Shown here piece by piece: positions 1 through 9,948 of a DNA stretch of 64,000 nucleotides. The stretch lies in assembly GCA_001803165.1 (NCBI GenBank), contig MHAZ01000011.1:1-64000 (forward strand), given 5' to 3'. Numbering within the stretch: the stretch's first letter is position 1; every line of letters begins with the position of its first letter. The notes below the pieces were generated by a model. The model saw only the letters and a list, made by a program, of their open reading frames with translations, did not search any database and was not told where the DNA came from. A program made the translations under genes and the position numbers. This stretch comes from Stygiobacter sp. RIFOXYC2_FULL_38_25 (GTDB lineage: Bacteria > Bacteroidota > Ignavibacteria > Ignavibacteriales > Melioribacteraceae).

Positions 1-54
1 ATGTTATCTCAAATGAACAGTGCACCACAGAACATTTTATCTTTATTCCGTTAA
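1..54 (+). CDS. fliC: flagellin, C-terminal end only (5' part outside window)
   Basis: Reads MLSQMNSAPQNILSLFR*, almost identical to the C-terminus of the next flagellin (MLSQMNSAPQNILSLFK). Confidence 0.85.
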   Translation: MLSQMNSAPQNILSLFR

Positions 55-74
55 TTGAGAATAAACATCCCAAA

Positions 75-100
75 CCCCCGGATCACTCCGGGGGCTTTAT
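75..100 (+). terminator. intrinsic terminator after first flagellin
   Basis: CCCCCGGA-tcac-TCCGGGGG stem followed by T-rich run. Confidence 0.75.
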
Positions 101-170
101 TAATAAATAGAGTTGCTCATTTAACTCAATAGAACACCACCCCGCCTACTGCAAAGCAATCAAAATTCAT

Positions 171-197
171 TAAACATTTTCTTCCATCTCTCGATAA
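171..197 (+). promoter_or_regulatory. putative sigma-28 (FliA) promoter of flagellin
   Basis: TAAA - 15 nt - CTCGATAA, against consensus TAAA-N15-GCCGATAA. Confidence 0.75.
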
Positions 198-243
198 TAT
201 AGTTGAGATCATTAAGAAATAATGGTCAATTAAATAATCGTTG

Positions 244-264
244 CTTGAGCAGGGATGGCTCAAG
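244..264 (+). promoter_or_regulatory. 5' UTR hairpin with GGA in loop, possible CsrA site
   Basis: CTTGAGC-AGGGATG-GCTCAAG perfect 7-bp stem; CAGGGATG fits the CARGGAUG core of the CsrA consensus. Confidence 0.5.
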
Positions 265-292
265 TAAACTAAAAAAAACATGGAGGTACATC

Positions 293-1123
293 ATGGCATT
301 CTCAGTTAACACAAATCTCGGAGCCTTACAGGCTTACAATGCATTAGCAAAAGTTAATGCGCAGACAGAAAAAGCTCAGCTTCGTTTAGCAACAACAAAA
401 AAGATCAACAGTGTAGCAGATGATACATCTGGATACAACGTTGGTAAAAAGTTGGAAGCTCAAACATTAACACAAAAAGCTCAGCTGAATAACATTGCTT
501 CGGCTAAAAACTTTTTAGCTACAGCAGAATCTGCATTGCAGCAGATCAACGATAAGCTAAATCAGATCAAAGCTAAACAAGTTGATTCTGACGATGCTTT
601 GAAAGATACAGCGAGTATCGCTAAAGACATCAGGACTCTTGCCGCTGAAATTGACTCCATCTTGAAAAATACCAACATCAATGGAACCCAATTGTTAGCA
701 AGCACGGATGGGTCTACAGCGCTAAGTGCGTCTACCTTTGATGTAGGTGGCGCTACGTTCTCTGTTGATTTCGCTTCCGGTTACTTATCATCTTCAACAT
801 TAGCTACTGCTATCGGCTCCGCCAGCGGTATGCAAAGTTCTACCGATGCAACTGTATTAGATTATGATACAACAACAGTTGTTGGAAATGTTCGCTCGGC
901 TCTTGGAAGAATAGGTAACTTGGTTCAGACTCTTGATTCCCGTCAAGAATATCTTACAGCTGCAATAGCAAACAATACAGCTTCAATAGCAAATCTATTT
1001 GATGCTGATATGGCTGCTGAACAATTGAATGCAACAAAGGGCCAGATTTCCGGTCAAGTTGCAACTGCAATGCTGTCTCAAATGAACTCGGCTCCACAAA
1101 ATATCTTGTCATTATTCAAATAA
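293..1123 (+). CDS. fliC: flagellin
   Basis: MAFSVNTNLGALQAYNALAKVNAQTEKAQLRLATTKKINSVADD... conserved flagellin D0/D1 ends; ATG preceded by TGGAGG; the ORF-track start at 203 is upstream of the likely start. Confidence 0.95.
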   Translation: MAFSVNTNLGALQAYNALAKVNAQTEKAQLRLATTKKINSVADDTSGYNVGKKLEAQTLTQKAQLNNIASAKNFLATAESALQQINDKLNQIKAKQVDSDDALKDTASIAKDIRTLAAEIDSILKNTNINGTQLLASTDGSTALSASTFDVGGATFSVDFASGYLSSSTLATAIGSASGMQSSTDATVLDYDTTTVVGNVRSALGRIGNLVQTLDSRQEYLTAAIANNTASIANLFDADMAAEQLNATKGQISGQVATAMLSQMNSAPQNILSLFK

Positions 1124-1141
1124 TTGAGAGATACCATTAAT

Positions 1142-1169
1142 CCCCCGGCATTAGCCGGGGGAATTTTTA
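1142..1169 (+). terminator. intrinsic terminator after flagellin
   Basis: CCCCCGGC-atta-GCCGGGGG then AATTTTT. Confidence 0.85.
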
Positions 1170-1192
1170 ATCTAAAAAAACCGGATTGAGAG

Positions 1193-1531
1193 ATGTACGC
1201 AGCTAATTCATATTCACGCGCAAGAAAATTAAATCCTTACTTGATTAATGATTTAACAAATGCTAGCCCTGCTCAGTTAATCATGAAGGTTTATGATTTT
1301 GCAATTCTCAACTGTCAGAAGCATAATATGCTTAAGACAAATGAAGCACTACAAGTATTAATAGATAATCTAAACTTTACGGATGAAGCAGCAAAGGAAA
1401 TTTCACTTGGATTGATGAGGTTATATCTTTATTGCCAGGAACAGATGCGGAAAGAAAATTTTGAAGCAGTTTATAAAACTCTAACAGAACTAAGAGATAC
1501 ATGGCGAATGGCGTTACAATCTAGGAAGTAG
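1193..1531 (+). CDS. fliS: flagellar export chaperone FliS
   Basis: NPYLINDLTNASPAQLIMKVYDFAI; FliS-like size and position between flagellin and fliD. Confidence 0.8.
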   Translation: MYAANSYSRARKLNPYLINDLTNASPAQLIMKVYDFAILNCQKHNMLKTNEALQVLIDNLNFTDEAAKEISLGLMRLYLYCQEQMRKENFEAVYKTLTELRDTWRMALQSRK

Positions 1532-1533
1532 TT

Positions 1534-3291
1534 ATGGCTTATGATTTACTAACAACTTCGGGAATAAACAGTCTTGTAAGTAATTTTATTACAAGTGAAT
1601 CGAGCAAAAGGCTTACTCCATTAAATACGCGTAAGACGCGCTATCAGGATTTAGATTCGGCATATACATCAATCAGCACCAAGATTTCTTCATTTACATC
1701 GCTGCTTAGCAGTCTAAAAGAGACCGGCACTTCCTCAGCATTTATAAATAAAGCAGCAGCATCCTCCAATACAAATTTTGTTAATGTTACGGCAGACAGC
1801 ACGGCTATTTCCGGAAGTCAATCTTTAAGAGTAACACAATTAGCAAAAAGTGATTTGGTGTTATCACCAGATTTGACATCGAGCGATATTTCTACTGATA
1901 TCACTGCTGCCGGCACGCACACATTTGTTATAACCAGCGGTGATGGAGAAGGGGGTACTTTTACAAGTTCTGTTTCAGTTACGTTCGATGCCGCCGATTT
2001 TACAAACGGAACCATCACAAATAAAAAGGTGATGGAGAAAATACAGAGTGCTGTTAATAGCGATAAAGCAGTTGTTACTTCAAGTTCATTAACAGGTTCA
2101 AGTGCAAGCAGCGGTTCGTTCACATTGGATCTCAATGGAACAGCAACAACAATAAGCTACACCGCCGGAACATACTCCGATATTTTCGACAGCATTGTAA
2201 CTCAAATAAATACTCTTTCCGGAATTACGGCAGAGAAAGTTACTGATGGTGCAAACTATCAATTAAAAATAACTGTAACAGATTCTTCAAAATACATAAC
2301 GCTAAGCGGCGATACCAGCAACCTTCTTACCGAAATGGGAGTTTCTGTTACAAAAGAAAAAGGTGCATCCGGTTTAGTAAGTGCGTCAACTTTTTCTCCG
2401 GTTACACTTCAATCACAATTTTCGCTCACGGCAAAACAATCCGGTTATGATAATAGAATATTATCCTTGACCGACTCCGGAACTGATAAAGCTCTAACTT
2501 CCATAGGCTTGAATCTTGGTGCAACTCGCCAATCGTTTGTACAAAATGCCGGTCTTGATACACCTGGTTATGTAAATGCTGTAACTTCATTAAATAGTAA
2601 GTTCGAATTTAACGGGTTGAATTTGGAGAGAAATTCGAATGTGATTACAGATTTACTTACCGGAGTTGCGATAAACCTAAAATCTGTAATGCAGACAACG
2701 GATGCTACTGTAAACCTTACTGTTGAAAGTGATACTTCCAAAGTAAAAGAAAAAGTTGAATCGTTTGTTACAAAGTTTAACGAGTTATATACATATCTAA
2801 AAGAAAAAACAGTTTCGACCGGAACTAAAAGAGGATTGCTGCTTGGAGACTCTACAGCAGATTCTGTTTTGAGCATTTTAAGAACAGTTGCATCTAGCTC
2901 AATTACAGGAATAAGCAGCACGGAAATAAATACTCTTTCCAAACTTGGCATTACTTTTACAACCAGCGGTGGTTTAACCATTTCCGATAGTGCACGACTC
3001 GAGAGTTCTATCAAAGATAACCTCTCGCAAGTAGAAGCTGTTTTCAATTCTACAAGCGGGATTGCTAATGTATTATATGATAGGCTCAATCCATATCTCG
3101 GAACAGACGGATATCTAACTAAATCACAAGCTAATTTCAGTTCATCAATACAAAGTCTGGCAGACAGTATTACCTCTCAGCAAACAAGAATTGATAAGAA
3201 CGCCGAATTGTTGCGCAACCAGTATTTGAAATTGCAAAGCCAGCTCGCAACTCTTTTGTCAAATCAAAATTATTTTATGACAAGCAGTTAG
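1534..3291 (+). CDS. fliD: flagellar filament cap protein FliD
   Basis: N-terminal GINSLVSNFITSES and C-terminal coiled region typical of FliD; adjacent to fliS. Confidence 0.85.
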   Translation: MAYDLLTTSGINSLVSNFITSESSKRLTPLNTRKTRYQDLDSAYTSISTKISSFTSLLSSLKETGTSSAFINKAAASSNTNFVNVTADSTAISGSQSLRVTQLAKSDLVLSPDLTSSDISTDITAAGTHTFVITSGDGEGGTFTSSVSVTFDAADFTNGTITNKKVMEKIQSAVNSDKAVVTSSSLTGSSASSGSFTLDLNGTATTISYTAGTYSDIFDSIVTQINTLSGITAEKVTDGANYQLKITVTDSSKYITLSGDTSNLLTEMGVSVTKEKGASGLVSASTFSPVTLQSQFSLTAKQSGYDNRILSLTDSGTDKALTSIGLNLGATRQSFVQNAGLDTPGYVNAVTSLNSKFEFNGLNLERNSNVITDLLTGVAINLKSVMQTTDATVNLTVESDTSKVKEKVESFVTKFNELYTYLKEKTVSTGTKRGLLLGDSTADSVLSILRTVASSSITGISSTEINTLSKLGITFTTSGGLTISDSARLESSIKDNLSQVEAVFNSTSGIANVLYDRLNPYLGTDGYLTKSQANFSSSIQSLADSITSQQTRIDKNAELLRNQYLKLQSQLATLLSNQNYFMTSS

Positions 3292-3301
3292 AGGGAAAAA
3301 A

Positions 3302-3634
3302 ATGAGTAAATTACAATCGAAGATAGAAACGATTAAACGACTGCTCGCCTTTGTGGGTGAATCTTTAGATAATTTATCTTTCGAAACTTTTGACTCAGTT
3401 TTTCCGGCTGCATTAACTGCGATTAAGCAAGTTCACCGTCTAAAATTTGAACTTGCTACAGAGTATGACAGCATTAGTTTAAAAAGCTATGAAAACGAGC
3501 TGTTTTCGAGGGCTAAACTTATTGAAGACAAGTTCGATAATATTGTTGAAGTATTCTCTGAAGAAGAAAAGAGATTAGAGAAAGAACTTTACGGGACTAT
3601 AAAACAGAAAAAACTAACCGCGTACAAAAGGTGA
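3302..3634 (+). CDS. small coiled-coil protein in flagellar operon, possible FliT/FlgN-like chaperone
   Basis: 110 aa helical, charged; position after fliD. Confidence 0.4.
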   Translation: MSKLQSKIETIKRLLAFVGESLDNLSFETFDSVFPAALTAIKQVHRLKFELATEYDSISLKSYENELFSRAKLIEDKFDNIVEVFSEEEKRLEKELYGTIKQKKLTAYKR

Positions 3635-3638
3635 TGCC

Positions 3639-3887
3639 GTGCAAATAAAAGGAATTTCAAATAATCCGTTGTTCGTTCAGCCAAGTAAAAATCTTAAAGC
3701 TGAAGCAACACCTAACTCTCCAAAAGATAGAATCGAAATTTCATCCGAAGCCAGAGATTTGGCTAAGTTGGATTTAAGTTCAGAGCGTCTCGAAGAAATT
3801 CGCTCGAAAATCTCAGGCGGTTTCTACGACACTGATGAAGTTTTGGCAAAGGTTGCCGAAAAGATTAGCAAAGACATTGTTAAATAA
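3639..3887 (+). CDS. flgM: FlgM-like anti-sigma-28 factor (GTG start)
   Basis: DRIEISSEARDLAKLDLSSERLEEIRSKISGGFYDTDEVLAKVAEKI resembles the FlgM C-terminal region. Confidence 0.7.
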   Translation: MQIKGISNNPLFVQPSKNLKAEATPNSPKDRIEISSEARDLAKLDLSSERLEEIRSKISGGFYDTDEVLAKVAEKISKDIVK

Positions 3888-4000
3888 ATAGTTGGGGATA
3901 GCACTTAAACTTTTTTGTGCTTTCTGAGACATAACAGCCAGTACTTTTCATTTTGAGACACGCGACACTTCAAAATAATACTAAAACAGCTTGTTCCGAA

Positions 4001-4016
4001 TGGCATAGACATTGTA
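4001..4016 (+). promoter_or_regulatory. candidate sigma-54 promoter
   Basis: TGGCAT-AGACA-TTGTA against TGGCAC-N5-TTGCA, 50 nt before an ATG. Confidence 0.4.
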
Positions 4017-4068
4017 ATAATATGGTTCTAATCGAGGGATCTTATTCACTTTTTACGGGTAGTCGGTC

Positions 4069-4455
4069 ATGGACGGCAGACACAAAGTACTTATTGTTGA
4101 CGACGAAGAGCTAGCTCAAGATTTCTTGCGCTTTTTCCTTTCTAAGAAATTTGACGTTTACACTGTTGGTAGCGTTAATACCTTTAATAATATCATTAGC
4201 AAAGTAGACTTTGATATAATTTTGATGGATATCTCTTTGCGCGATTCCAAAGACGGAATACAACTTACAAAAGAATTAAGAGCGTCCCCAAAGTACAGGA
4301 ACGTTCCTATCTTTATTCTAACGGCATTTAATACCACTAAGGAAAGAAATAATGCTGAGGCGGCAGGAGCCAACAAATTTTTGACTAAACCTGTTGATTC
4401 CAAATTGCTGGTAAATATGATTGATGATGTTCTATCAAATAAGTCTACAATTTAG
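4069..4455 (+). CDS. stand-alone receiver-domain response regulator (CheY-like)
   Basis: VLIVDDEELAQDF...DIILMDISLRDSKDG...PIFILTAF...KFLTKPVD. Confidence 0.9.
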   Translation: MDGRHKVLIVDDEELAQDFLRFFLSKKFDVYTVGSVNTFNNIISKVDFDIILMDISLRDSKDGIQLTKELRASPKYRNVPIFILTAFNTTKERNNAEAAGANKFLTKPVDSKLLVNMIDDVLSNKSTI

Positions 4456-5483
4456 ACCGGCTCTTCGTGCGTTAAACAGTGGATTGTGCCTAAACCCCAA
4501 ACCAAATCAACAGCATGGATTCCAACAATTTTTCGTTTTGGAAAAAGCTCGCTCAAAATGTTGAGGGCAGTCCTATCGTTTGGATCATTAAAAGTTGGAA
4601 CAAGCACAGCCGAATTACTAATGTAAAAGTTTGCGTAGCTTGCCGGCAGCCTCAAGTCTTCAAAATTTATTGGAGAAGGGAGCGGCAGTTCAATTACATT
4701 CAGCTTAGTACCCGAAGCAATCGTTTCGCCCTGCAACCGTTCAAAGTTTTCTTCAAGATGATAATAGTTCTCATCCTTAGAGTTTTTCTCCCGGCACATC
4801 ACAACAGTATCATAATTCACAAAGCGGCATAAATCATCAACATGACCGTGAGTATCATCGCCGGCAATTCCTTTACCGAGCCAAATAATTTTTTTGATTC
4901 CAAGATATGCTGCGAATGCTTTTTCATAATCGTTTTTCGTGAAGCCGGGATTTCTAACTTGTGTCGCATGATCCATCAAACACTCTTCTGTTGTAAGAAG
5001 AGTTCCGCCGCCGTTATAATCAATTGCGCCCCCTTCTAAGACAATTTCCTTCCCATTTTGCTTTGCATCAATCAATTCAACATTAAGAACTTTAGAAAGA
5101 GTTTTGGGAATGTTCTTATCCTTCTTCCAGTTTGAATATTTTGCCCAGCCGTTGAATTTAAATTTAACGGCAACAGTATCGTTTCCTTTTTTAACAAATG
5201 CGGGAGTTGAATCGCGCATCCAGCCTCGGTCTGTTTGTGAAATAATAAACTCAACATTTGCAGTATCAACATGGGCGCGTTCTAAATGCTTTCTAACTTT
5301 TGCAATCTCTCTTTCGCTTTGAACAAAAAGTCTTACAAGTTCACTGTCGCAGATATTCTTAATGATCTCAACGTACACCCAGGGGATTGGTGCAAATTTT
5401 TCCGGCCAATCTTCTTTCTGGTGAGGCCAGCAAATAATTGTTGATTTATGTTCTTCCCACTCTGCCGGTAATCTGTAATTCAT
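4452..5483 (-). CDS. aguA: agmatine deiminase
   Basis: LPAEWEEHKSTIICWPHQKEDWP ... GRGWMRDSTPAF-type motif, GDDTHGHVDDLCRF. Confidence 0.93.
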   Translation of the reverse strand: MNYRLPAEWEEHKSTIICWPHQKEDWPEKFAPIPWVYVEIIKNICDSELVRLFVQSEREIAKVRKHLERAHVDTANVEFIISQTDRGWMRDSTPAFVKKGNDTVAVKFKFNGWAKYSNWKKDKNIPKTLSKVLNVELIDAKQNGKEIVLEGGAIDYNGGGTLLTTEECLMDHATQVRNPGFTKNDYEKAFAAYLGIKKIIWLGKGIAGDDTHGHVDDLCRFVNYDTVVMCREKNSKDENYYHLEENFERLQGETIASGTKLNVIELPLPSPINFEDLRLPASYANFYISNSAVLVPTFNDPNDRTALNILSELFPKRKIVGIHAVDLVWGLGTIHCLTHEEPV

Positions 5484-5485
5484 AA

Positions 5486-6370
5486 TTAATCCAGAAATCT
5501 TTTAGTGATATCGCTGTAAGCATCAATTCTTCTATCCCGTAAGAAAGGCCAATTGCGGCGGATTGTTTCAAGATGTTTTAAATCAACTTCTGCTAAAATA
5601 ATTTCTTCTTTGTCAGAAGACGCTTCGGCTATTACAACACCTTGCGGATCGCAGATAAATGAGTTGCCCCAAAATTCAATTCCGGCTTGCTCTTTAACCG
5701 GCTGTTCCAAACCAATTCTGTTAACCGAACAAACGTAAACTCCATTGGCAATTGCGTGCGCGCGTTGTATAGTAATCCATGATTCTTGCTGAGCTTTGCC
5801 GTATCGTTCTTTTTCAGCCGGATGCCAGCCAATTGCTGTTGGGTAAAATAAAACCGATGCACCTTGCAGAGCTGTTATGCGGGCGCCTTCCGGATACCAT
5901 TGGTCCCAGCAAATTAGCGAACCAACTTTCCCAAATTTTGTTTTGAACGCTTTAAATCCCAAATCACCCGGAGTGAAATAATATTTTTCATAGAACGCCG
6001 GATCATCCGGAATATGCATCTTGCGGTAAATGCCAAGAATGGAACCATCGGCATCAATCATAACAACGCTATTGTGGTAAACGCCGGCAGCTCGTTTTTC
6101 AAATATGGGAAGTACGATGGCAACTTTATTTTCCTTTGCAGCTTTTTGAAATGTTTTGGTTGATGGACCTGGAATAGTTTCGGCTAAATCGAAAAGAGAG
6201 AAATCCTCTTTCTGGCAGAAATATTGTGTGCGGTATAGCTCCGGCAAACAAATTATTTGTGCACCTTTCTTTGCAGCTTTCTTAACCCAGTTTAAAGTTT
6301 TCTTTTCATTCTCTTCCGGCTTGGCGGAGAATGATAACTGTATTCCGGCAATAGTAAATTTATTCTTCAT
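5486..6370 (-). CDS. aguB: N-carbamoylputrescine amidase (nitrilase family)
   Basis: CLPELYRTQYFCQKED, GSLICWDQWYPEGAR nitrilase signature; paired with aguA. Confidence 0.93.
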   Translation of the reverse strand: MKNKFTIAGIQLSFSAKPEENEKKTLNWVKKAAKKGAQIICLPELYRTQYFCQKEDFSLFDLAETIPGPSTKTFQKAAKENKVAIVLPIFEKRAAGVYHNSVVMIDADGSILGIYRKMHIPDDPAFYEKYYFTPGDLGFKAFKTKFGKVGSLICWDQWYPEGARITALQGASVLFYPTAIGWHPAEKERYGKAQQESWITIQRAHAIANGVYVCSVNRIGLEQPVKEQAGIEFWGNSFICDPQGVVIAEASSDKEEIILAEVDLKHLETIRRNWPFLRDRRIDAYSDITKRFLD

Positions 6371-6466
6371 TTTAGAGCCAATTGTTCGTGAGTTTTTGAA
6401 TCTTTAAACCAAAAATAAAGAATAGAAGTAAATTATTTGTAAGAAAAGTTGAAGAAGAAAGTTTGT

Positions 6467-7357
6467 TTACGAAAAGAAGCTTTTTATGTATTCAATGAGT
6501 TTGTCTATATTTTCATTTTCTTCGTCGCTAAGCTTATCGCGGAAGGGCTCTACGAGATTCATTAGCCAGCGAACGTTTAGTTCTCTCGTGGCAAATTTAA
6601 TCTGGCTTTTATATTTGGTTTCGTCACTAAGCGCTATTTCAGAAAATTTAGCTGCAGCTTTCAAGTTGATTAAATAATCAACGTTTTTCTGATTACTGAT
6701 TTTAATGAGATTAGAAATTGCTTCGTTGTTTTTTGTACATAGCTCAAAGCCAACGTTTGCAGCCTGCATCATTAATTCATCTTGTTTTAAATATTTTAGG
6801 TCGCTATCCGTAGCTACTGCTAAAAGTATTTTAACTCCTTCATCAATAGTAATCTTAAATTTGGAAACGTTCTCGATAGTCTTAATCATGCAATTGGTAA
6901 CTGCGCGGGATATACCGGAGCGTGCGGTTTTAATTGTTTCCGGAGAGTAGGTTATGTCTTTGGATATTTTTATCAATTCCGAATAGTTGCCATCCGTGAT
7001 GAGTTTTTCCAGACCGGGATGAGTTTTATTAACACCTTTTTTGAATTCAACGGTGCTTATGTATTCGGTAAGTTCATCTATATATTTTTGATTTATCTTA
7101 TCAAGAATTTCCTGCACTTTCTTGTCATTAGTTTGAATAACAAACCCGTTAAGGTTCAGAACTTCAATTACAAGAGCGAATTGCGAGTTCTTAGAAACAG
7201 TAATAACGCAATGATAATCTTTGTTGTTAGATGCCAATTCCAGCTCGGTAGCTTCAATATCCCTAATCAAATATTGAAACTGTTCAAGCATATACTCGAA
7301 CCGGGAACGGTCATTCTCAAGTATGAGTACCTTTATTTTATGTTTTGAAGAAAGCAT
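6467..7357 (-). CDS. hypothetical protein
   Basis: Long ORF with no confident family recognised. Confidence 0.6.
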   Translation of the reverse strand: MLSSKHKIKVLILENDRSRFEYMLEQFQYLIRDIEATELELASNNKDYHCVITVSKNSQFALVIEVLNLNGFVIQTNDKKVQEILDKINQKYIDELTEYISTVEFKKGVNKTHPGLEKLITDGNYSELIKISKDITYSPETIKTARSGISRAVTNCMIKTIENVSKFKITIDEGVKILLAVATDSDLKYLKQDELMMQAANVGFELCTKNNEAISNLIKISNQKNVDYLINLKAAAKFSEIALSDETKYKSQIKFATRELNVRWLMNLVEPFRDKLSDEENENIDKLIEYIKSFFS

Positions 7358-7436
7358 AGCAATTCTGTTTACCTCTCTGGTTAATTATCGTTGAAAATTA
7401 ATTGAAATTTAGTCTTATAAGACATGTTAGCCAATT

Positions 7437-8873
7437 TTAATTTGAAGCTTCGAAAACAGCTGTTTTGTATGCTAATCTTGCAATAGCTTCGAACAGCTTA
7501 GGATTCAATGTCTCCGGTTTATCGCTTAACATGTGCAAATGTTTATAACTGTTTGTTGTTACAAAATAAATAGTAGGTATTCCTTTCTGGTAAAAAGGCT
7601 CGGCATCAGCACCGCCGCCGCTCCAAGTAGCCGGTACCATTAAGCGGTCGTTTTCAGAATCAATTCTCTTAGCTGTTTCCCAGAGTGTCACCGCGCTTTT
7701 TCCACCGCCGACTTGTATGCTATCGCCGAAACCAACACAATCCAGGTTAAACATAGCCTTTACTTTTTCTTTTGGAAAAGGCAGATTATTTGCAAAATGG
7801 GTTGCACCGTACCAACCCTGTTCTTCGCTGGCAAAAAATGCAAATACAATAGAGCGCTTAGGTCTTTCTGATTGAGAAGCAAATGCACGCGCGATTTCCA
7901 GAAGAGCGGCAGAGCCGGAGGCATTATCGTTAGCTCCCGGGAAATAAATCTTTCCTGCTTGTTCACCAACATGGTCTAAGTGTGCACCGAGAATTAAATA
8001 TTCGTCTTTCAATTTAGGGTCGCCCCCTTCCCAAATTCCAATAACATTTACAACCTCTTTTTCCTTTTCATATTTAGTATGAACTTCCAAGTCCACTTGA
8101 TGGTGCAATGAAAGTGAAGATGGAGTTTTTGTTGAGTCTATATAAGTTTGCAATTGTTTTAGAGTTTTTCCGCTTCCTTCAAATAGTTCATCGGCAAGGT
8201 TTAGTTCAATGTGGATTTCCGGGAAACTTTCCATTTGCTCACCTTCGCCGTGAATAACACTTCCAATTGGTTTTTGCGGTTCGGCATCGTTCGGGAAAGA
8301 GACAAATAAAATTCCAACAGCGCCATGCTTTGCAGCTACAATAGCTTTTTCTCTCGGATTTCCTTTTGTAAAAGTTTTGCCGTCGGGATTCCACTTTGGA
8401 TTATATTTAAAGACCAATGCAATTTTGCTTTTAACATCAATTCCCTCATAATCATCGTAACCAAGCTCTGGCTGAGATAATCCGTAGCCGCAAAAAGCTA
8501 CCGGAGCTGTTAATTTACCGGAACCGGTAAAGCCCCTGTAAACATAATCTGGTCCGAGTTTGTACTCGGTCTTTTTTCCATTCTTGATAATGGAGAAATG
8601 TTCAGGTGCTAGGATTTCAGCGTATTCCACTTTTAGTTTTTGAAAATACTTTGAGCCGCCGCCAGGCTTTAGGTTTAGCTTTGCTAATTCACTAGAAATG
8701 AAATTTGCAGCTTTGTCGTATCCGGCATGCCCGGGTAATCTTCCGGCGAGTTCTTTACTCGTAAGAAATTCAACGGTTTTCATCAACTCGCGTTTATCTA
8801 TTTGTGCGAAACAAATAAAACTTGGGGAAAGAAAAATTATCAATAAATATGATTTGAAATACTTCATCAACAT
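7437..8873 (-). CDS. M28-family metallopeptidase with PA-like insert, secreted
   Basis: LGAHLDHVGEQAGKIYFPGANDNASGSAALLEIARAF, FASEEQGWYGATHF; signal peptide. Confidence 0.88.
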   Translation of the reverse strand: MLMKYFKSYLLIIFLSPSFICFAQIDKRELMKTVEFLTSKELAGRLPGHAGYDKAANFISSELAKLNLKPGGGSKYFQKLKVEYAEILAPEHFSIIKNGKKTEYKLGPDYVYRGFTGSGKLTAPVAFCGYGLSQPELGYDDYEGIDVKSKIALVFKYNPKWNPDGKTFTKGNPREKAIVAAKHGAVGILFVSFPNDAEPQKPIGSVIHGEGEQMESFPEIHIELNLADELFEGSGKTLKQLQTYIDSTKTPSSLSLHHQVDLEVHTKYEKEKEVVNVIGIWEGGDPKLKDEYLILGAHLDHVGEQAGKIYFPGANDNASGSAALLEIARAFASQSERPKRSIVFAFFASEEQGWYGATHFANNLPFPKEKVKAMFNLDCVGFGDSIQVGGGKSAVTLWETAKRIDSENDRLMVPATWSGGGADAEPFYQKGIPTIYFVTTNSYKHLHMLSDKPETLNPKLFEAIARLAYKTAVFEASN

Positions 8874-9194
8874 CTCCGTGAATAAATAATAAGAATTAAT
8901 TGGGTTAAAGATATTTTATGTGAGGACAATTATATCTCTCATTCAATATCTTTTCCTTCCTGTTCAAATACAAGAGGTAACTAACTTTTTGCAGGATAAA
9001 TAATCCCTTGACTTAAAGGCGACTGAATAATAAATTCTACTTGAGCTTTGGGGTTCCATATTAAACTTCAGGGGGAATCAAAAAACTTACTTATTCAATT
9101 TCCGCAAGTTCATCCGTGCAGCATGAATAGTTGCCTTCTCTTCTCGTTGCGGTCAAAAAAATTAACAAGCATTAATAACAAAAAGGAGTTTTCG

Positions 9195-9446
9195 ATGAAG
9201 ATTGCAAGAATTAGTCCTTTGCGAAACAGTAATAACAGCAAAACTGTAGCCTTTCTTGATATTCAAACAGAAGAGGGAATTGTCATCAAAGGGTTTCGAT
9301 TAGTTAATGGTTCCAACGGTTTATTTCTTTCCGCTCCAAATGAAAAAGGAAAGGATGGCAAATATTATGATTCGGTAGTTATCCCAAAGGAAATGAAAGA
9401 AGAATTACAAACACAAGCTATTGATGAATACAATAGAAGTAATTAG
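9195..9446 (+). CDS. spoVG: SpoVG-family protein
   Basis: MKIARISPLRNSNN..KTVAFLDIQTEEGIVIKGFRLVNGSNGLFLSAPNEKGKDGKYYD; AAAGGAG 10 nt upstream of the ATG at 9195. Confidence 0.8.
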   Translation: MKIARISPLRNSNNSKTVAFLDIQTEEGIVIKGFRLVNGSNGLFLSAPNEKGKDGKYYDSVVIPKEMKEELQTQAIDEYNRSN

Positions 9447-9456
9447 TAATGCATTA

Positions 9457-9490
9457 GCCTCAAGACTATGATGTCTTGAGGCTTTTTTTT
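9457..9490 (+). terminator. intrinsic terminator
   Basis: GCCTCAAGAC-tatgat-GTCTTGAGGC followed by T8. Confidence 0.92.
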
Positions 9491-9511
9491 GTGCAAAAAA
9501 TTAATTCACCG

Positions 9512-9739
9512 TTATTCCGGATTATTATTCAGAGTATGCAAGTACAATTCCTCTACTTTCTTTCTCGCCCAAGGTGTCTTTCTTAAGAATTTGAGACTAG
9601 ACTGTATACTAGGGTTATCCCAAAAACAATTTATTCTTACCCTGTAGAACAATTCATCCCAAGTGTAATGCTCTAGCAGATATTCTAGAATCGCAAGCAG
9701 TGTTTTTCCATGAAGAGGATTGTTTGGTTGTGTTGTCAT
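9512..9739 (-). CDS. VF530 family (DUF2132) DNA-binding protein
   Basis: [24 protein letters not shown]...[26 protein letters not shown]. Confidence 0.88.
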   Translation of the reverse strand: MTTQPNNPLHGKTLLAILEYLLEHYTWDELFYRVRINCFWDNPSIQSSLKFLRKTPWARKKVEELYLHTLNNNPE

Positions 9740-9863
9740 CTCATTTCAAATCAATTTACTAACGGGCAATTTAACTACCAAAGTGTTATTAAGAAACATC
9801 AAGGTGAAATTTCGGCTAACTATTTAGATAATTTTTGCATACAAGAACATCATCGCCAAAGCA

Positions 9864-9878
9864 GTCGAACACTTCGAC
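9864..9878 (+). promoter_or_regulatory. conserved inverted repeat, copy 1 (putative enhancer)
   Basis: GTCGAACACTTCGAC, 86 bp upstream of the TGGCAC box. Confidence 0.6.
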
Positions 9879-9948
9879 ATAAAACCACATAGCAATTCAT
9901 TGTCTATTCTTTACACTTCGATTTCAGTGCAAAATCGAACTAAAAACA

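Noticed and set aside
203-292. ORF-track N-terminal extension of flagellin
   Set aside because: Lies in the leader between the FliA promoter and the RBS; the conserved flagellin N-terminus begins at 293.
1818-3089. Minus-strand ORFs 1818-2135 and 2568-3089 inside fliD
   Set aside because: Antisense to a well-supported gene; low-complexity translations without recognisable family or RBS.
4452-6370. aguA-aguB pair as a novel module
   Set aside because: Standard putrescine-from-agmatine gene pair.
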